Source of the DNA: Bacteroidales bacterium
GTDB lineage: Bacteria; Bacteroidota; Bacteroidia; Bacteroidales; Bacteroidaceae
NCBI GenBank assembly: GCA_004557035.1
Contig: SFFB01000004.1
Coordinates: 1 to 64,000 of the forward strand
Length of the DNA stretch: 64,000 bases
Direction: 5' to 3'
The first letter of the stretch is position 1. Every line of letters begins with the position of its first letter. Below are positions 8,166-16,433 of the stretch, one piece after another. A program made the translations under genes and the position numbers. The notes under the pieces were generated by a model. The model was not told the origin of the DNA, did not search any database, and worked only from the letters and a program-made list of their open reading frames with translations.

Positions 8166-8891
8166 ATGCAGATAAAGTCTGAAGGATTGGTGTTCCGTAC
8201 CACAAAATATGGCGACGACGGCTTGATTGTCGACGTTTTGACGCGCGCGAGCGGCATGGTGTCTTTCATGGTCAAGCGCTCGCGTTCGCCTCGTGCAGCC
8301 GTGCGCCACACGCTCTTTCAGCCTTTGGCCTGTGTGGAGTTGACGTGGGACTGTCGCAAGGCGGGTGCGTTGCAGAAACCCACGTCGGCGCGCTGTGTGC
8401 AGGGCTTTATCGATTTGCACGCCCATCCCTATAAGGCGTCGATGGCCTTGTTTCTCTCTGAGTTTTTGCACTATGCCGTGCGTGTGGAGACCCCTCCCGG
8501 TCTGCTCTACGACTATTTGCTGGGTTCGTTGCAGTGGCTTGACGCCGCGCCGGACCGTTTCTCCAATTTTCATTTGGTTTTCCTCATGCGCTTGGCGCGT
8601 TTCCTGGGTTTCTCGCCCAATCTCGACACCTTCGCTCCCGGTCGCAGTTTCGACCTCCGTGCAGGCGTGTTTGTCGACGGCCGGCCCGACCATCCCGACT
8701 TCGTTCCGCCGTCCGACGCTGCCCGTCTCCCGTTGCTCATGCGTATGAACTACGGCACCATGCATCTGTTCCGTTTCACCGGCGAAGAGCGCAACCGCAC
8801 GCTGACCTATATCAACGCCTACTATCGCCAGCATCTGCCGTCTTTCCCCGAACTCAAATCGCTCGATGTGCTGAGGCAGGTTTTTCGGTGA
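8166..8891 (+). CDS. recO: DNA repair protein RecO
   Basis: RecO works with RecF and RecR to load RecA on SSB-coated single-stranded DNA in gap repair. The 241-residue protein starts MQIKSEGLVFRTTKYGDDG, the family's OB-fold beginning, followed by the helical region with FLSEFLHYAVR and the C-terminal RTLTYINAYYRQHLPSFPELKS, here split to YINAYYRQHLP and ELKSLDVL. I chose ATG 8166 because it begins exactly at the conserved OB-fold; an in-frame start at 8115 would add 17 unrelated residues close to a TATTTTTG -7-like element (8082-8089). The zinc-binding cysteines of some RecO proteins are not obvious here. Confidence 0.93.
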   Translation: MQIKSEGLVFRTTKYGDDGLIVDVLTRASGMVSFMVKRSRSPRAAVRHTLFQPLACVELTWDCRKAGALQKPTSARCVQGFIDLHAHPYKASMALFLSEFLHYAVRVETPPGLLYDYLLGSLQWLDAAPDRFSNFHLVFLMRLARFLGFSPNLDTFAPGRSFDLRAGVFVDGRPDHPDFVPPSDAARLPLLMRMNYGTMHLFRFTGEERNRTLTYINAYYRQHLPSFPELKSLDVLRQVFR

Positions 8892-8945
8892 AAGTGAAAT
8901 TTCCTCCTACGCCTCAATGGCGATATTTTTTTGGCAGGATGGGAG

Positions 8946-8975
8946 AGAGGGGCCTCAAAAGGGCCTCTTTTTTTT
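8946..8975 (+). terminator. Terminator after recO
   Basis: AGAGG (8946-8950) pairs with CCTCT (8964-8968) around a GC-rich loop, followed by eight T residues at 8968-8975. Similar GAGGYCC/GGCCTC hairpins with long T-runs occur at 22433-22457 and 42491-42519, each beside the 21-nt repeat. Confidence 0.75.
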
Positions 8976-9202
8976 ATAATGTCGGCAAGTCTGCCGGCGT
9001 CTATCGGCGAATTGTTTGCTTTTTCATACAAAAAAACATCGGTTTCATCGCGATTTTTGTGGCTTCGGGGAAGTTCAATAAAGGTGGTCAATCGTGACGA
9101 AATTAAGTTTTTATTCACACTCCGCAGCCGACGGAAGACAGGAGGCTGAGAAAAATCGACGGGAATAGGCCTAAAAAACAATGAGATTAGAGAAAAATGT
9201 TC

Positions 9203-9259
9203 CTGTCCTTATGGGAGAAAAAACTGTCAGTATCGCAGAATTTCCTGTCCTTAGGCCCG
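9203..9259 (-). repeat. Dispersed 21-nt-period repeat, copy 2
   Basis: Three units begin at 9203 (CTGTCCTTATG), 9224 (CTGTCAGTATC) and 9245 (CTGTCCTTAGG). The spacing is exactly 21 nt twice. The final unit runs into GGCCCG, as in the other copies. No protein-coding context explains it. Confidence 0.75.
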
Positions 9260-9278
9260 TAACGGCCTGAAACTAAAT

Positions 9279-9305
9279 AAAGTGCCCCCGGATGAAGGGC
9301 ACTTT
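9279..9305 (+). terminator. Hairpin with T-rich flank
   Basis: AAAGTGCCC (9279-9287) and GGGCACTTT (9297-9305) form a perfect 9-bp stem with a 9-nt loop; CTTCTTC follows. It could end read-through from recO or a small transcript carrying the repeat at 9203-9259. Confidence 0.65.
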
Positions 9306-9461
9306 CTTCTTCTTTGCTCAAAGATACCCCTATCCGGCCGTTCAGAAAAAGACAAAACGCCTCCGGTGATACCCAAAACAGGTGAGAGGCGGCAGGGTGG
9401 GGTGAGCGACTGACAAGGTGCCGCTCATCGGCTATGGGGCTATTTTACACCAACTTGGCGA

Positions 9462-9492
9462 TTGACAGCGATTGACCGACGACCTAACTTTG
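9462..9492 (+). promoter_or_regulatory. Promoter of the iron/heme operon
   Basis: TTG at 9462-9464, a 20-nt spacer, and TAACTTTG at 9485-9492 match the Bacteroidota promoter. The first start codon of the operon lies 22 nt downstream, so the leader is short. I could not identify an operator such as a Fur box with confidence. Confidence 0.75.
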
Positions 9493-9514
9493 CATCGTCA
9501 AAATAAACCCAAAA

Positions 9515-9742
9515 ATGCACAAAAACCGTTACCTCATTGGCAGTTGCCTCGTCGGTGCCGGACTGCTCTTGGGCAGTTCCCTTTCATCCACGCCCCGACA
9601 GCCTGCCACTGTCGACATTGTGACCGGAGCCTCGCCCGTAAAGCCCGTGAAACGCGACACGACCCGACAAAAGAAGCGCTCCAAATCTTCAAAACCGAAA
9701 ACGCAAAAACAAAAGCAGACCACGAAATCCATTTCCGCATGA
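9515..9742 (+). CDS. Small exported Lys-rich protein, first gene of the operon
   Basis: I do not recognise this 75-residue protein. Residues 7-25 are hydrophobic and Gly-rich (YLIGSCLVGAGLLLGSS), consistent with a signal sequence or membrane anchor. The remainder is very basic, with repeated Lys, Thr, Ser and Gln (KPKTQKQKQTTKS). The start at 9515 lies 22 nt after a strong promoter and its stop overlaps the next start as ATGA, which argues that it is translated and coupled to the porin gene. It could be a small periplasmic or membrane adaptor, or a leader whose translation controls the operon. Confidence 0.6.
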   Translation: MHKNRYLIGSCLVGAGLLLGSSLSSTPRQPATVDIVTGASPVKPVKRDTTRQKKRSKSSKPKTQKQKQTTKSISA

Positions 9743-11010
9743 AAAGACTCCTCAGCTTCTCACTTGGTGCCCTTGCGGCCATCTGCGCCACGGCGCAAAC
9801 CCAAGACTCCTGCCGACACAGCCGACTGCAAATCGGCGGCTACGGCGAAGCGGTCTACAGCCGCAACTTCTACAGCGACAGCCCCTACCGCTATTCCACG
9901 GCTGCCAGTCACAAAAACGACAAACACGGCCGCTTTGACCTGCCCCACGTGTCGCTCTCGCTGACCTACGACTTCGGCAAAGGCTGGAGCGTGTCGACCG
10001 AATTTGAATTTGAACACGGCGGCACCGGCGGCGCCTACGAAAAAGAGTTTGAAGAAGGCGGCGAATGGGAAAACGAGGTGGAAAAAGGCGGTGAGGTAGA
10101 GATTGAACAGTTTTGGATACAAAAGACATTCAAGCCGTGGCTCAACGTGCGTGCAGGCCACATAGTCGTGCCCGTGGGCTATATCAATGCCAGTCATGAG
10201 CCGCTCAATTTCTTCACCGTCTACAGACCAGAAGGCGAGGCCACCATCCTGCCCAGCACTTGGCACCAGACCGGCTTGAGCCTCTGGGGCCGCATGCGCT
10301 CGTGGCGCTACGAAGTGATGTGTGTGGCAGGTCTCAACTCGGCCAACTTTACCAAAGAAAATTGGATACAAGGCGGTGCCGGCACGCCCTTTGAGTTTGA
10401 GCCGGCCAACAACGTGGGCTTTGCCGCGCGCATAGACAACTATAGCATTCCCGGCCTGCGACTGGGCCTCAGCGGCTACTATGGTCACAGTTCCAACAAC
10501 GGCTATAACACCGAGACGGGCAAAAACTTCGAGGTGAACGGTGCCGTGGCCGTGGGCAGCTTCGACTTCACCTTCGATGCCTATAACTGGATTGTCGTGG
10601 GTAATGCCGATTTCGGCTATCTGGGCAATGCCAAGGCCATCAGCGAGGCCAACCAGCGACAGAGCAACTCTTCGCCCTATCCACGTACACTCGTGGGCGA
10701 CCACGCCGTGGCCCTGGGCATCGAGGCCGGCTACGACCTCTTCTCACGTTTCGCCCGCTTGCGCCGCAGTGGCCAAAACTGCTATCTCTTTGCCCGCTAC
10801 GACTATTACGACAGTTACAACCCGCCACAGACCGGCGCCATGGACTATCCCTGGACTGAGCGCTCGGTCATTACGGCAGGCATCAACTACAAGCCGATAC
10901 CGCAAATCGTGCTCAAGGCGCAATATAGCCAACGCTTGCTCAAAGCCCCCTACAACAACGAGCCGTCCATCTCGTTTGGCGTGGCCTACGAGGGATTCTT
11001 TATCAAATAA
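9739..11010 (+). CDS. Porin-like outer-membrane beta-barrel protein
   Basis: The 423-residue protein starts with a signal peptide (MKRLLSFSLGALAAICATAQ). It continues with alternating amphipathic strands such as LQIGGYGEAVYSR, HVSLSLTYDFGKGWSV and LRLGLSGYYGH, and ends in a beta-strand with an aromatic near the C terminus (FGVAYEGFFIK), as outer-membrane porins of the phosphate-selective/OprO kind do. Residues about 94-124 contain an unusually acidic segment with 11 Glu in 26 residues, probably an extracellular loop that could attract cations. I chose ATG 9739, which overlaps the stop of the small upstream gene; a longer in-frame version to 9472 has no signal peptide. Substrate is inferred from context to be iron or a related metal. 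Confidence 0.8.
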   Translation: MKRLLSFSLGALAAICATAQTQDSCRHSRLQIGGYGEAVYSRNFYSDSPYRYSTAASHKNDKHGRFDLPHVSLSLTYDFGKGWSVSTEFEFEHGGTGGAYEKEFEEGGEWENEVEKGGEVEIEQFWIQKTFKPWLNVRAGHIVVPVGYINASHEPLNFFTVYRPEGEATILPSTWHQTGLSLWGRMRSWRYEVMCVAGLNSANFTKENWIQGGAGTPFEFEPANNVGFAARIDNYSIPGLRLGLSGYYGHSSNNGYNTETGKNFEVNGAVAVGSFDFTFDAYNWIVVGNADFGYLGNAKAISEANQRQSNSSPYPRTLVGDHAVALGIEAGYDLFSRFARLRRSGQNCYLFARYDYYDSYNPPQTGAMDYPWTERSVITAGINYKPIPQIVLKAQYSQRLLKAPYNNEPSISFGVAYEGFFIK

Positions 11011-11057
11011 AAAAGCCAAATTCTGCGATTAAACCGACAATTTTTAACTTCTAAAAT

Positions 11058-12293
11058 ATGAAGACAAACCGACAACTACTCCTGAGCCTGACCTTGGCCC
11101 TGACAGTACCTATTGCACTCACTTCTTGCAGTGACGACGACAACGCTCTCACGCCGTCACAACAACAGGACATCGAACTGGCCGAACTCACCGAGCAATA
11201 TCTCAATGCCACGGTCATTCCCACTTACACGCTGCTGGCCAACGGCACCGACACGCTCTATCACAAGCTCGACTCTCTGCGCACCGTGGCCTGGGCAGGT
11301 GGCACCATCACGGCCGATGCCATAAGCGACGTGGCCGCTGTGTTTCTCCGCGCACGGTCCAACTACGAGTTGAGCGAGGCTTTCCTCTTCGGAGCCGCCA
11401 GCGACTTTGGCATTGACCCTCACATCGACTCATGGCCGCTCGACCTCGACCAGCTGCGCTCGGCCTTGCTCAACACCTCGACCATCGAAGCCTTGCGCAC
11501 TGACGACGGCACCATAGCAGGCACCTCGCTCGGCTCAAGCGTGTTGGGCTTCCACGGCATTGAATACGTGCTTTTCCGTAACGGCCGACCCCGCACCGAC
11601 CTCAACGGCAACGATCCCGACCTCCCGGCGGTGAGCGGCAAACTCGAACTGACCTATGCCGCGGCTGTGGCCGGCGACTTGCGGCGAAGCTGTTGCCAGA
11701 TGGAGGTTTCGTGGAACCCCAATGCCTCTGAGGCCCACAAGGAACTGGTAGAAGACCTGCCGCATGCCGTGCCGGGCAACAATCTGACCTATGCCGAAAA
11801 CATGATGCTCGCAGGACAGGCCGGCAGCACCTATTCTCACCGCATCAAGGCCCTCAACGACATCCTCATTGCCGGTTGCGAAAACATTGCCAATGAGGTG
11901 GGCGACGTGAAGATGGGCAAGCCCAAAGGCGTGTCGCAAGGCGACCCGGGACGCGACGCCGACTACATCGAGTCGCCCTATAGCCAAAACTCACGCGAAG
12001 ACTTCACCGACAACATCCGCAGCATCGAAAACGTCATCATGGGCGGACGGCCCGAACTGCGCAACGAGAGCCGCTCCATCTATGCCTACCTCAAGGCCCG
12101 CAATCCCGAACTGGCCGCCGAACTCAAGACCAAGATAGACCAGGCCAAGGCCGCCATCCAAGGCATCACCTATCCGTTTGTCACCACCGTGGCCGACGAC
12201 AACGACACTACCGTGCCGGCTGCCATCAGTGCCTGCCGCGCCCTCGACGATTGCCTTATCGCAGTGGACAACTACATCCGCTCCGCTCAATAA
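11058..12293 (+). CDS. Imelysin family (M75-like) lipoprotein, putative iron-binding
   Basis: Imelysin-like proteins are all-helical periplasmic or surface proteins linked to iron uptake; despite the peptidase M75 label, protease activity is doubtful in the family. Here a lipoprotein signal ends at LTSC (Cys24). The family motif GxHxxE is present as GFHGIE (His166, Glu169), and the C-terminal helical repeat is recognisable. Directly after the cysteine comes SDDDN, which resembles the acidic surface-export signal of Bacteroidota lipoproteins, so the protein may face outward. It lies 47 nt after the porin gene and 21 nt before the di-heme protein gene. Confidence 0.88.
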   Translation: MKTNRQLLLSLTLALTVPIALTSCSDDDNALTPSQQQDIELAELTEQYLNATVIPTYTLLANGTDTLYHKLDSLRTVAWAGGTITADAISDVAAVFLRARSNYELSEAFLFGAASDFGIDPHIDSWPLDLDQLRSALLNTSTIEALRTDDGTIAGTSLGSSVLGFHGIEYVLFRNGRPRTDLNGNDPDLPAVSGKLELTYAAAVAGDLRRSCCQMEVSWNPNASEAHKELVEDLPHAVPGNNLTYAENMMLAGQAGSTYSHRIKALNDILIAGCENIANEVGDVKMGKPKGVSQGDPGRDADYIESPYSQNSREDFTDNIRSIENVIMGGRPELRNESRSIYAYLKARNPELAAELKTKIDQAKAAIQGITYPFVTTVADDNDTTVPAAISACRALDDCLIAVDNYIRSAQ

Positions 12294-12314
12294 GCCATAC
12301 ATTTTTACTGAAAA

Positions 12315-14036
12315 ATGAAAAAGACTCCTTTAATACTTATAGGCTGCGCCGTCCTTATGGGACTCGCCGCCTGTAGCGACGACAACAACACGGCCGCGGT
12401 CATCCAGCCTTCCGACGATATCTTCGTGGGCCAACCCGTCGGCAATTTCACCGCCGCAGAATGGTATCCCGGCGGCGAACTCGGTACCACCGACAACGTG
12501 AGCTCGTCGTCATACGAAGACGAAACGCCTGCAGTGACCCTTATGGGTAAAAGCGGCAATTTCAAAAGCGGCGAACTCTTTTTTGAGCGCAACTTCGTGG
12601 AAACGCTCACTCAGTCCACACCTTTCCGCGGCCTCGGACCGGCTTGGGTGCGCACATCGTGCATCCAGTGTCACCCGGGCTACGGCCACGGCAAAAGGGT
12701 GAACAGCTACGAGGCCAATTCCACCATCGGCAACGGCTATCTGCTGGTGATCTATCACCCCACCGCCGGCGTCGACGCCACGGGCAAAGCCTACGCCAAA
12801 GACAGCTACGTCACCGAGGTCACGGGTATGCCCCAGACCAAAGCGGCCAGCCCCTTCCTGCCACCGGTCGACGAGAGCGGTATCAGCATTGCCTGGCTCA
12901 AAGCCACCGACGGCGCTCTGCCCACCACCTTCCCCGACGGCGAGACCTACGAACTCATCTATCCCGAAGTGACCATCGCGCCCGAAGCCTTCAACACCAA
13001 CCCGCGCCCCACCAACTACGAAGTGCGCCTTGAGAGCACCATCGGCATCTATGGCACGGGACTGCTCGATGCCATTAGCGAAGACGACCTCAAGGCACAA
13101 TATCAGGCCGAAGCGCCCTATGTCAGCCTCAACCCGGCTATGTGGGACGCTGCCGCCAACAATTGGGCGGCCACGGCCTACTATTCACTGGCCGACGGCA
13201 AATGGGCCGACGGCTCGGAGGCCAATGGCGTGAAGGCCATCAAACGCTATACCTACGCCCTGACACGCGCCTCGCTGCAAGACGGTGCCGGAGCCAACGC
13301 CATATGGAACATCACCAACGTCACACGTGGCGACCGCACCAAACTCTATACCACCCAGGCTTGGGCCAATGCCATGGCCGAAAATGCCGAAGTAATCGAC
13401 AAAATCAGCCAAGCCCCCTCGTTGCCCTATTATGCCGACGGCACACGCGAAGGCATAGCCGAGGCCGTGCGCGGACTGCTCTCGCCCACCACCGACCAGA
13501 CCAACAACGCCTGGCATAACTTCACGGCAGAAATGAATGACCAGTCCTACTACGACTTTATGGTCTGGCACCGCGGTCTTGCCGTGCCCCGTGCACGCGA
13601 TCTGAACTCGCCCGAGGTGCAACGCGGCAAGGAGGTGTTCTATGAGATTGGCTGCACCGCCTGTCACCGCCCGTCGTGGACAACCGGCGACGACAACTAT
13701 TGGACGTCTAACAACGTGGCCGCTATCGGTAAGCTGCCGCAATATCCCAACCAGAAAATCTGGCCCTATACCGATATGATACAGCATCGCCTGTTTATGA
13801 AAAACGACATCCGCACCGGCTGGTGCCGCACCACGCCGCTTTGGGGCCGCGGTCTGTCGCTCTCCAACACCGGTGCCGAAGACCGACTGCACGACTGTCG
13901 CGCCCGCAATGAGATTGAAGCCATTATGTGGCACGGCTACAGCCGAGAGAGCGACGCCTTCGCCTCTACCGAAAAATTCTTTAACTTGCCCAAAGCCGAC
14001 CGCGACGCCGTGGTGGCTTTCTTAAGGGCCATTTAA
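12315..14036 (+). CDS. Di-heme oxidoreductase family (DUF1111-type) c-type cytochrome lipoprotein
   Basis: The 573-residue protein is a di-heme cytochrome related to the putative di-heme peroxidase/thiol oxidoreductase family. It has a lipoprotein signal ending at LAAC (Cys20) followed by SDDNN, again surface-export-like. Two heme c sites are visible: CIQCH at 116-120 and CTACH at 447-451. The C terminus has the family ending EAIMWHGYS and ADRDAVVAFL. The family often sits beside imelysin genes and is thought to work with them in iron oxidation or reduction during uptake, but the reaction is not proven. Heme attachment would need the CcsBA synthase encoded next. Confidence 0.9.
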   Translation: MKKTPLILIGCAVLMGLAACSDDNNTAAVIQPSDDIFVGQPVGNFTAAEWYPGGELGTTDNVSSSSYEDETPAVTLMGKSGNFKSGELFFERNFVETLTQSTPFRGLGPAWVRTSCIQCHPGYGHGKRVNSYEANSTIGNGYLLVIYHPTAGVDATGKAYAKDSYVTEVTGMPQTKAASPFLPPVDESGISIAWLKATDGALPTTFPDGETYELIYPEVTIAPEAFNTNPRPTNYEVRLESTIGIYGTGLLDAISEDDLKAQYQAEAPYVSLNPAMWDAAANNWAATAYYSLADGKWADGSEANGVKAIKRYTYALTRASLQDGAGANAIWNITNVTRGDRTKLYTTQAWANAMAENAEVIDKISQAPSLPYYADGTREGIAEAVRGLLSPTTDQTNNAWHNFTAEMNDQSYYDFMVWHRGLAVPRARDLNSPEVQRGKEVFYEIGCTACHRPSWTTGDDNYWTSNNVAAIGKLPQYPNQKIWPYTDMIQHRLFMKNDIRTGWCRTTPLWGRGLSLSNTGAEDRLHDCRARNEIEAIMWHGYSRESDAFASTEKFFNLPKADRDAVVAFLRAI

Positions 14037-14073
14037 TCACGCTCACCTTTTCCATTTTTATCCTCAACAAACA

Positions 14074-14101
14074 CGGCAGTCTTCCCATTGGAGGACTGCC
14101 G
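14074..14101 (+). other. Strong intercistronic hairpin before ccsBA
   Basis: CGGCAGTCTTCC (14074-14085) and GGAGGACTGCCG (14090-14101) form a 12-bp stem with one G-T pair and a CATT loop. No T-run follows, so it is more likely a processing, stability or attenuation element in the 110-nt gap than a complete terminator. Confidence 0.55.
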
Positions 14102-14146
14102 CTTTGGATAATCATCGGCCAATACGTTGCCGCTTCTAAAAAGACT

Positions 14147-16411
14147 ATGATTAGACCCCACCTTTCCTGCAAAAACGTGGCTTTCGCCGCGCTCATTGTC
14201 CTGACCGCCTCAATGGCTGTGGCCACTTTTGTGGAGCATCACCACGACACGCCGACGGCTCTGAGCCGGTTTTATCACGCGCCCTGGTTCATTGCCCTAT
14301 GGTTGCTGACGCTCGCAGCCGGCTTGACCACCGTATTGAAGGCCCGCCTGCCCCGTCCGGCCTTAGTCCTGCACATCGCTCTCGGCTTCATCTTGATTGG
14401 AGCCGGCGTGTCGTTTTTCACGTCAGAAAGCGGACAAATGCACCTCCGCATAGGGCACACCGCCGATTGCTATGCCGATGCCGCACATCCTGGCGACAGC
14501 GTGCGGCTTCCGTTTCAGGTGACCTTGCGCGATTTCGACGTGGCTTTTTATGCCGGGACGGAGTCGCCGGCTCAATTCACGGCTATGCTGGAAATCGCCG
14601 AAAACAGCGGTGAAACCGTGCAAAAAGCCGTAGCCATGAACCGCGTTTGCGACTATGGCGGCGTGCGTTTTTTTCTCACTTCCTACGACAGCGACCACGG
14701 CGGCGTGCTGCTCTCAGTCCGGTCCGACGCTTGGGGCACAGGCATCAGCTATGCCGGTTATGCCTTGCTCTTCGTCGCCTTCGGCTGGTTGTTGCTCAGC
14801 AAAAAGGGAGGCTTTCGGCGTAGCTTATCGTCAAGCGTGTGGCGCGACGGCCGGAAAGCCTTTTGCATAGGTCTGTTGCTGCTGGTCGGCCATTCGGCCA
14901 CGGCCGCTCCCACCACCGTTTCGCGCGAAACCGCACAGAAGTTTGGCGAACTATTGGTCAACTACGAAGGCCGCATCTGTCCTATGCAGACCTTAGCCCG
15001 CGACTTCACCGCTAAGCTCTACGGCGATGTCAGCTACGACGGACTCACCGCCGAACAGGTGGTGCTGGGCTGGACCTTTTGGCCTGAAGAATGGGAGCAA
15101 GAGCCTGTGATTAAGGTGAAAGGGAGAAACTTGCGTCGGGAGTATGGACTGGAGAAATATGCCGCTTTCACCGACTTTTTTATGGGAGGCTATCGTCTCG
15201 GTCCGCTTGTTGCAGCCTACTACAACCAAGGCGACCGCTCCGCCATGGCCAAAAAGGCCGTCGAAATAGACGACAAACTGCAACTCATCTATAGTCTGCG
15301 ACACGGCCGACTCTTCAAAATGTTCCCGGCTACGCTTCGGCAGGCAGCGCATCAAAAGACCCTCGTCCGTTGGCAGTGCCCCACCGACTCGCTGAGCGAC
15401 CTAAGATTGTCGCCAAACGACAGCGTGTTTGTGGCTACCTTTTTCGCCAATCTCTATCAGGCGGCCACAAGCGGCCAAGAGACTTTCATGCAGAAGAGAC
15501 TCGATGAAATGGCGCTTTTTCAGCAATCTCACGGTGGCGAGACCCTTCCGCCGGCCCACGTCATCAAGGCCAAGCGGCTCTATAATGCTTTCAATCTCCC
15601 CGTGTGGTTAAGCCGTTTGCATCTGTGCTTAGGTCTGTTGCTCTGTCTGGCCTTGCTGAAAGACACAAAACGTTTCCGCCGCTGTCGGCAAGCCGCCTAT
15701 GCCGTGATGGCCATAAGTTGGTTGGCGCTGAGTGCTTACGTCGTATTACGCTCCATAGTGAGTGGCCATCTGCCTGTGGGCAACGGCTATGAGACCACTT
15801 TGAGTATTGCCTGGTGTGCCATGCTGATGACATTGCTTTTAGGCCTGCCACGCCGCAACGGCACTTTGAGCCGCCGGTTGCTTTTGCCGTTTGGTTTTCT
15901 CGTATCCGGTTTTTTCCTCCTCGTGGCCTCAATGGGTCTGATGAACCCTCAAATCACGCCGCTCATACCCGTACTGGCCTCGCCATGGTTGAGCGTGCAC
16001 GTCTCGCTTATCATGCTGGCCTATATGTGCTTGACGTTTATTTGTCTGTGCAGCCTGATGGCTTTTGTGACACTGATGGCCGGCCGTCTGTCTGAGGCAG
16101 AACTGACGCGCATAAGCCTGCTGGCCCGTCTCTTCCTTTATCCGGCTTTGGCCTGCCTTGCCGCCGGCATTTTCATCGGTGCCGTGTGGGCCGGGGAGAG
16201 TTGGGGACGCTATTGGGGTTGGGACCCGAAAGAGACTTGGGCACTCATCACGTTGCTGGTCTATGCCCTGCCGCTCCACTCGGCTTCTCTGCCGGCCTTC
16301 CGCCGCCCGCGTTTTTTCTTGGCCTATCTGCTGTTGGCCTTCGCTACGGTCTTGATGACCTATATCGGTGTGAACTATTACCTCACCGGTTTGCACAGTT
16401 ATGCCGGCTAA
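14147..16411 (+). CDS. ccsBA: Fused ResB-CcsA cytochrome c heme lyase (System II)
   Basis: CcsBA moves heme across the inner membrane and attaches it to CxxCH motifs of exported apocytochromes. The 754-residue fusion has a ResB-like N-terminal part with transmembrane helices (AFAALIVLTASMAV, FIALWLLTLAAGL, LHIALGFILIGAGV), a periplasmic domain, then a CcsA part with several helices. The CcsA heme-handling motif is visible as WGRYWGWDPKETWA, with the expected flanking histidines HVSLIMLAYM and LPLHSASLP. Standing behind the only cytochrome gene in the window, it probably serves that protein. The minus-strand SLC13 gene converges 22 nt after its stop, with no obvious terminator between. Confidence 0.92.
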   Translation: MIRPHLSCKNVAFAALIVLTASMAVATFVEHHHDTPTALSRFYHAPWFIALWLLTLAAGLTTVLKARLPRPALVLHIALGFILIGAGVSFFTSESGQMHLRIGHTADCYADAAHPGDSVRLPFQVTLRDFDVAFYAGTESPAQFTAMLEIAENSGETVQKAVAMNRVCDYGGVRFFLTSYDSDHGGVLLSVRSDAWGTGISYAGYALLFVAFGWLLLSKKGGFRRSLSSSVWRDGRKAFCIGLLLLVGHSATAAPTTVSRETAQKFGELLVNYEGRICPMQTLARDFTAKLYGDVSYDGLTAEQVVLGWTFWPEEWEQEPVIKVKGRNLRREYGLEKYAAFTDFFMGGYRLGPLVAAYYNQGDRSAMAKKAVEIDDKLQLIYSLRHGRLFKMFPATLRQAAHQKTLVRWQCPTDSLSDLRLSPNDSVFVATFFANLYQAATSGQETFMQKRLDEMALFQQSHGGETLPPAHVIKAKRLYNAFNLPVWLSRLHLCLGLLLCLALLKDTKRFRRCRQAAYAVMAISWLALSAYVVLRSIVSGHLPVGNGYETTLSIAWCAMLMTLLLGLPRRNGTLSRRLLLPFGFLVSGFFLLVASMGLMNPQITPLIPVLASPWLSVHVSLIMLAYMCLTFICLCSLMAFVTLMAGRLSEAELTRISLLARLFLYPALACLAAGIFIGAVWAGESWGRYWGWDPKETWALITLLVYALPLHSASLPAFRRPRFFLAYLLLAFATVLMTYIGVNYYLTGLHSYAG

Positions 16412-16433
16412 TGCAACAAAACACTCGATTTAA

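Larger units (their letters stand above)
8892..9514. other. Gene-free region between recO and the iron/heme operon
   Basis: I find no credible gene. The stretch holds a terminator after recO (8946-8975), one copy of the 21-nt repeat (9203-9259), a second hairpin (9279-9305) and the promoter of the downstream operon (9462-9492). Confidence 0.65.

Noticed and set aside
9203..9259. The 21-nt repeats as a CRISPR array
   Set aside because: There are only two or three units, the conserved part is about 11 nt, the spacers are A/T-rich and similar, and no cas gene is present.
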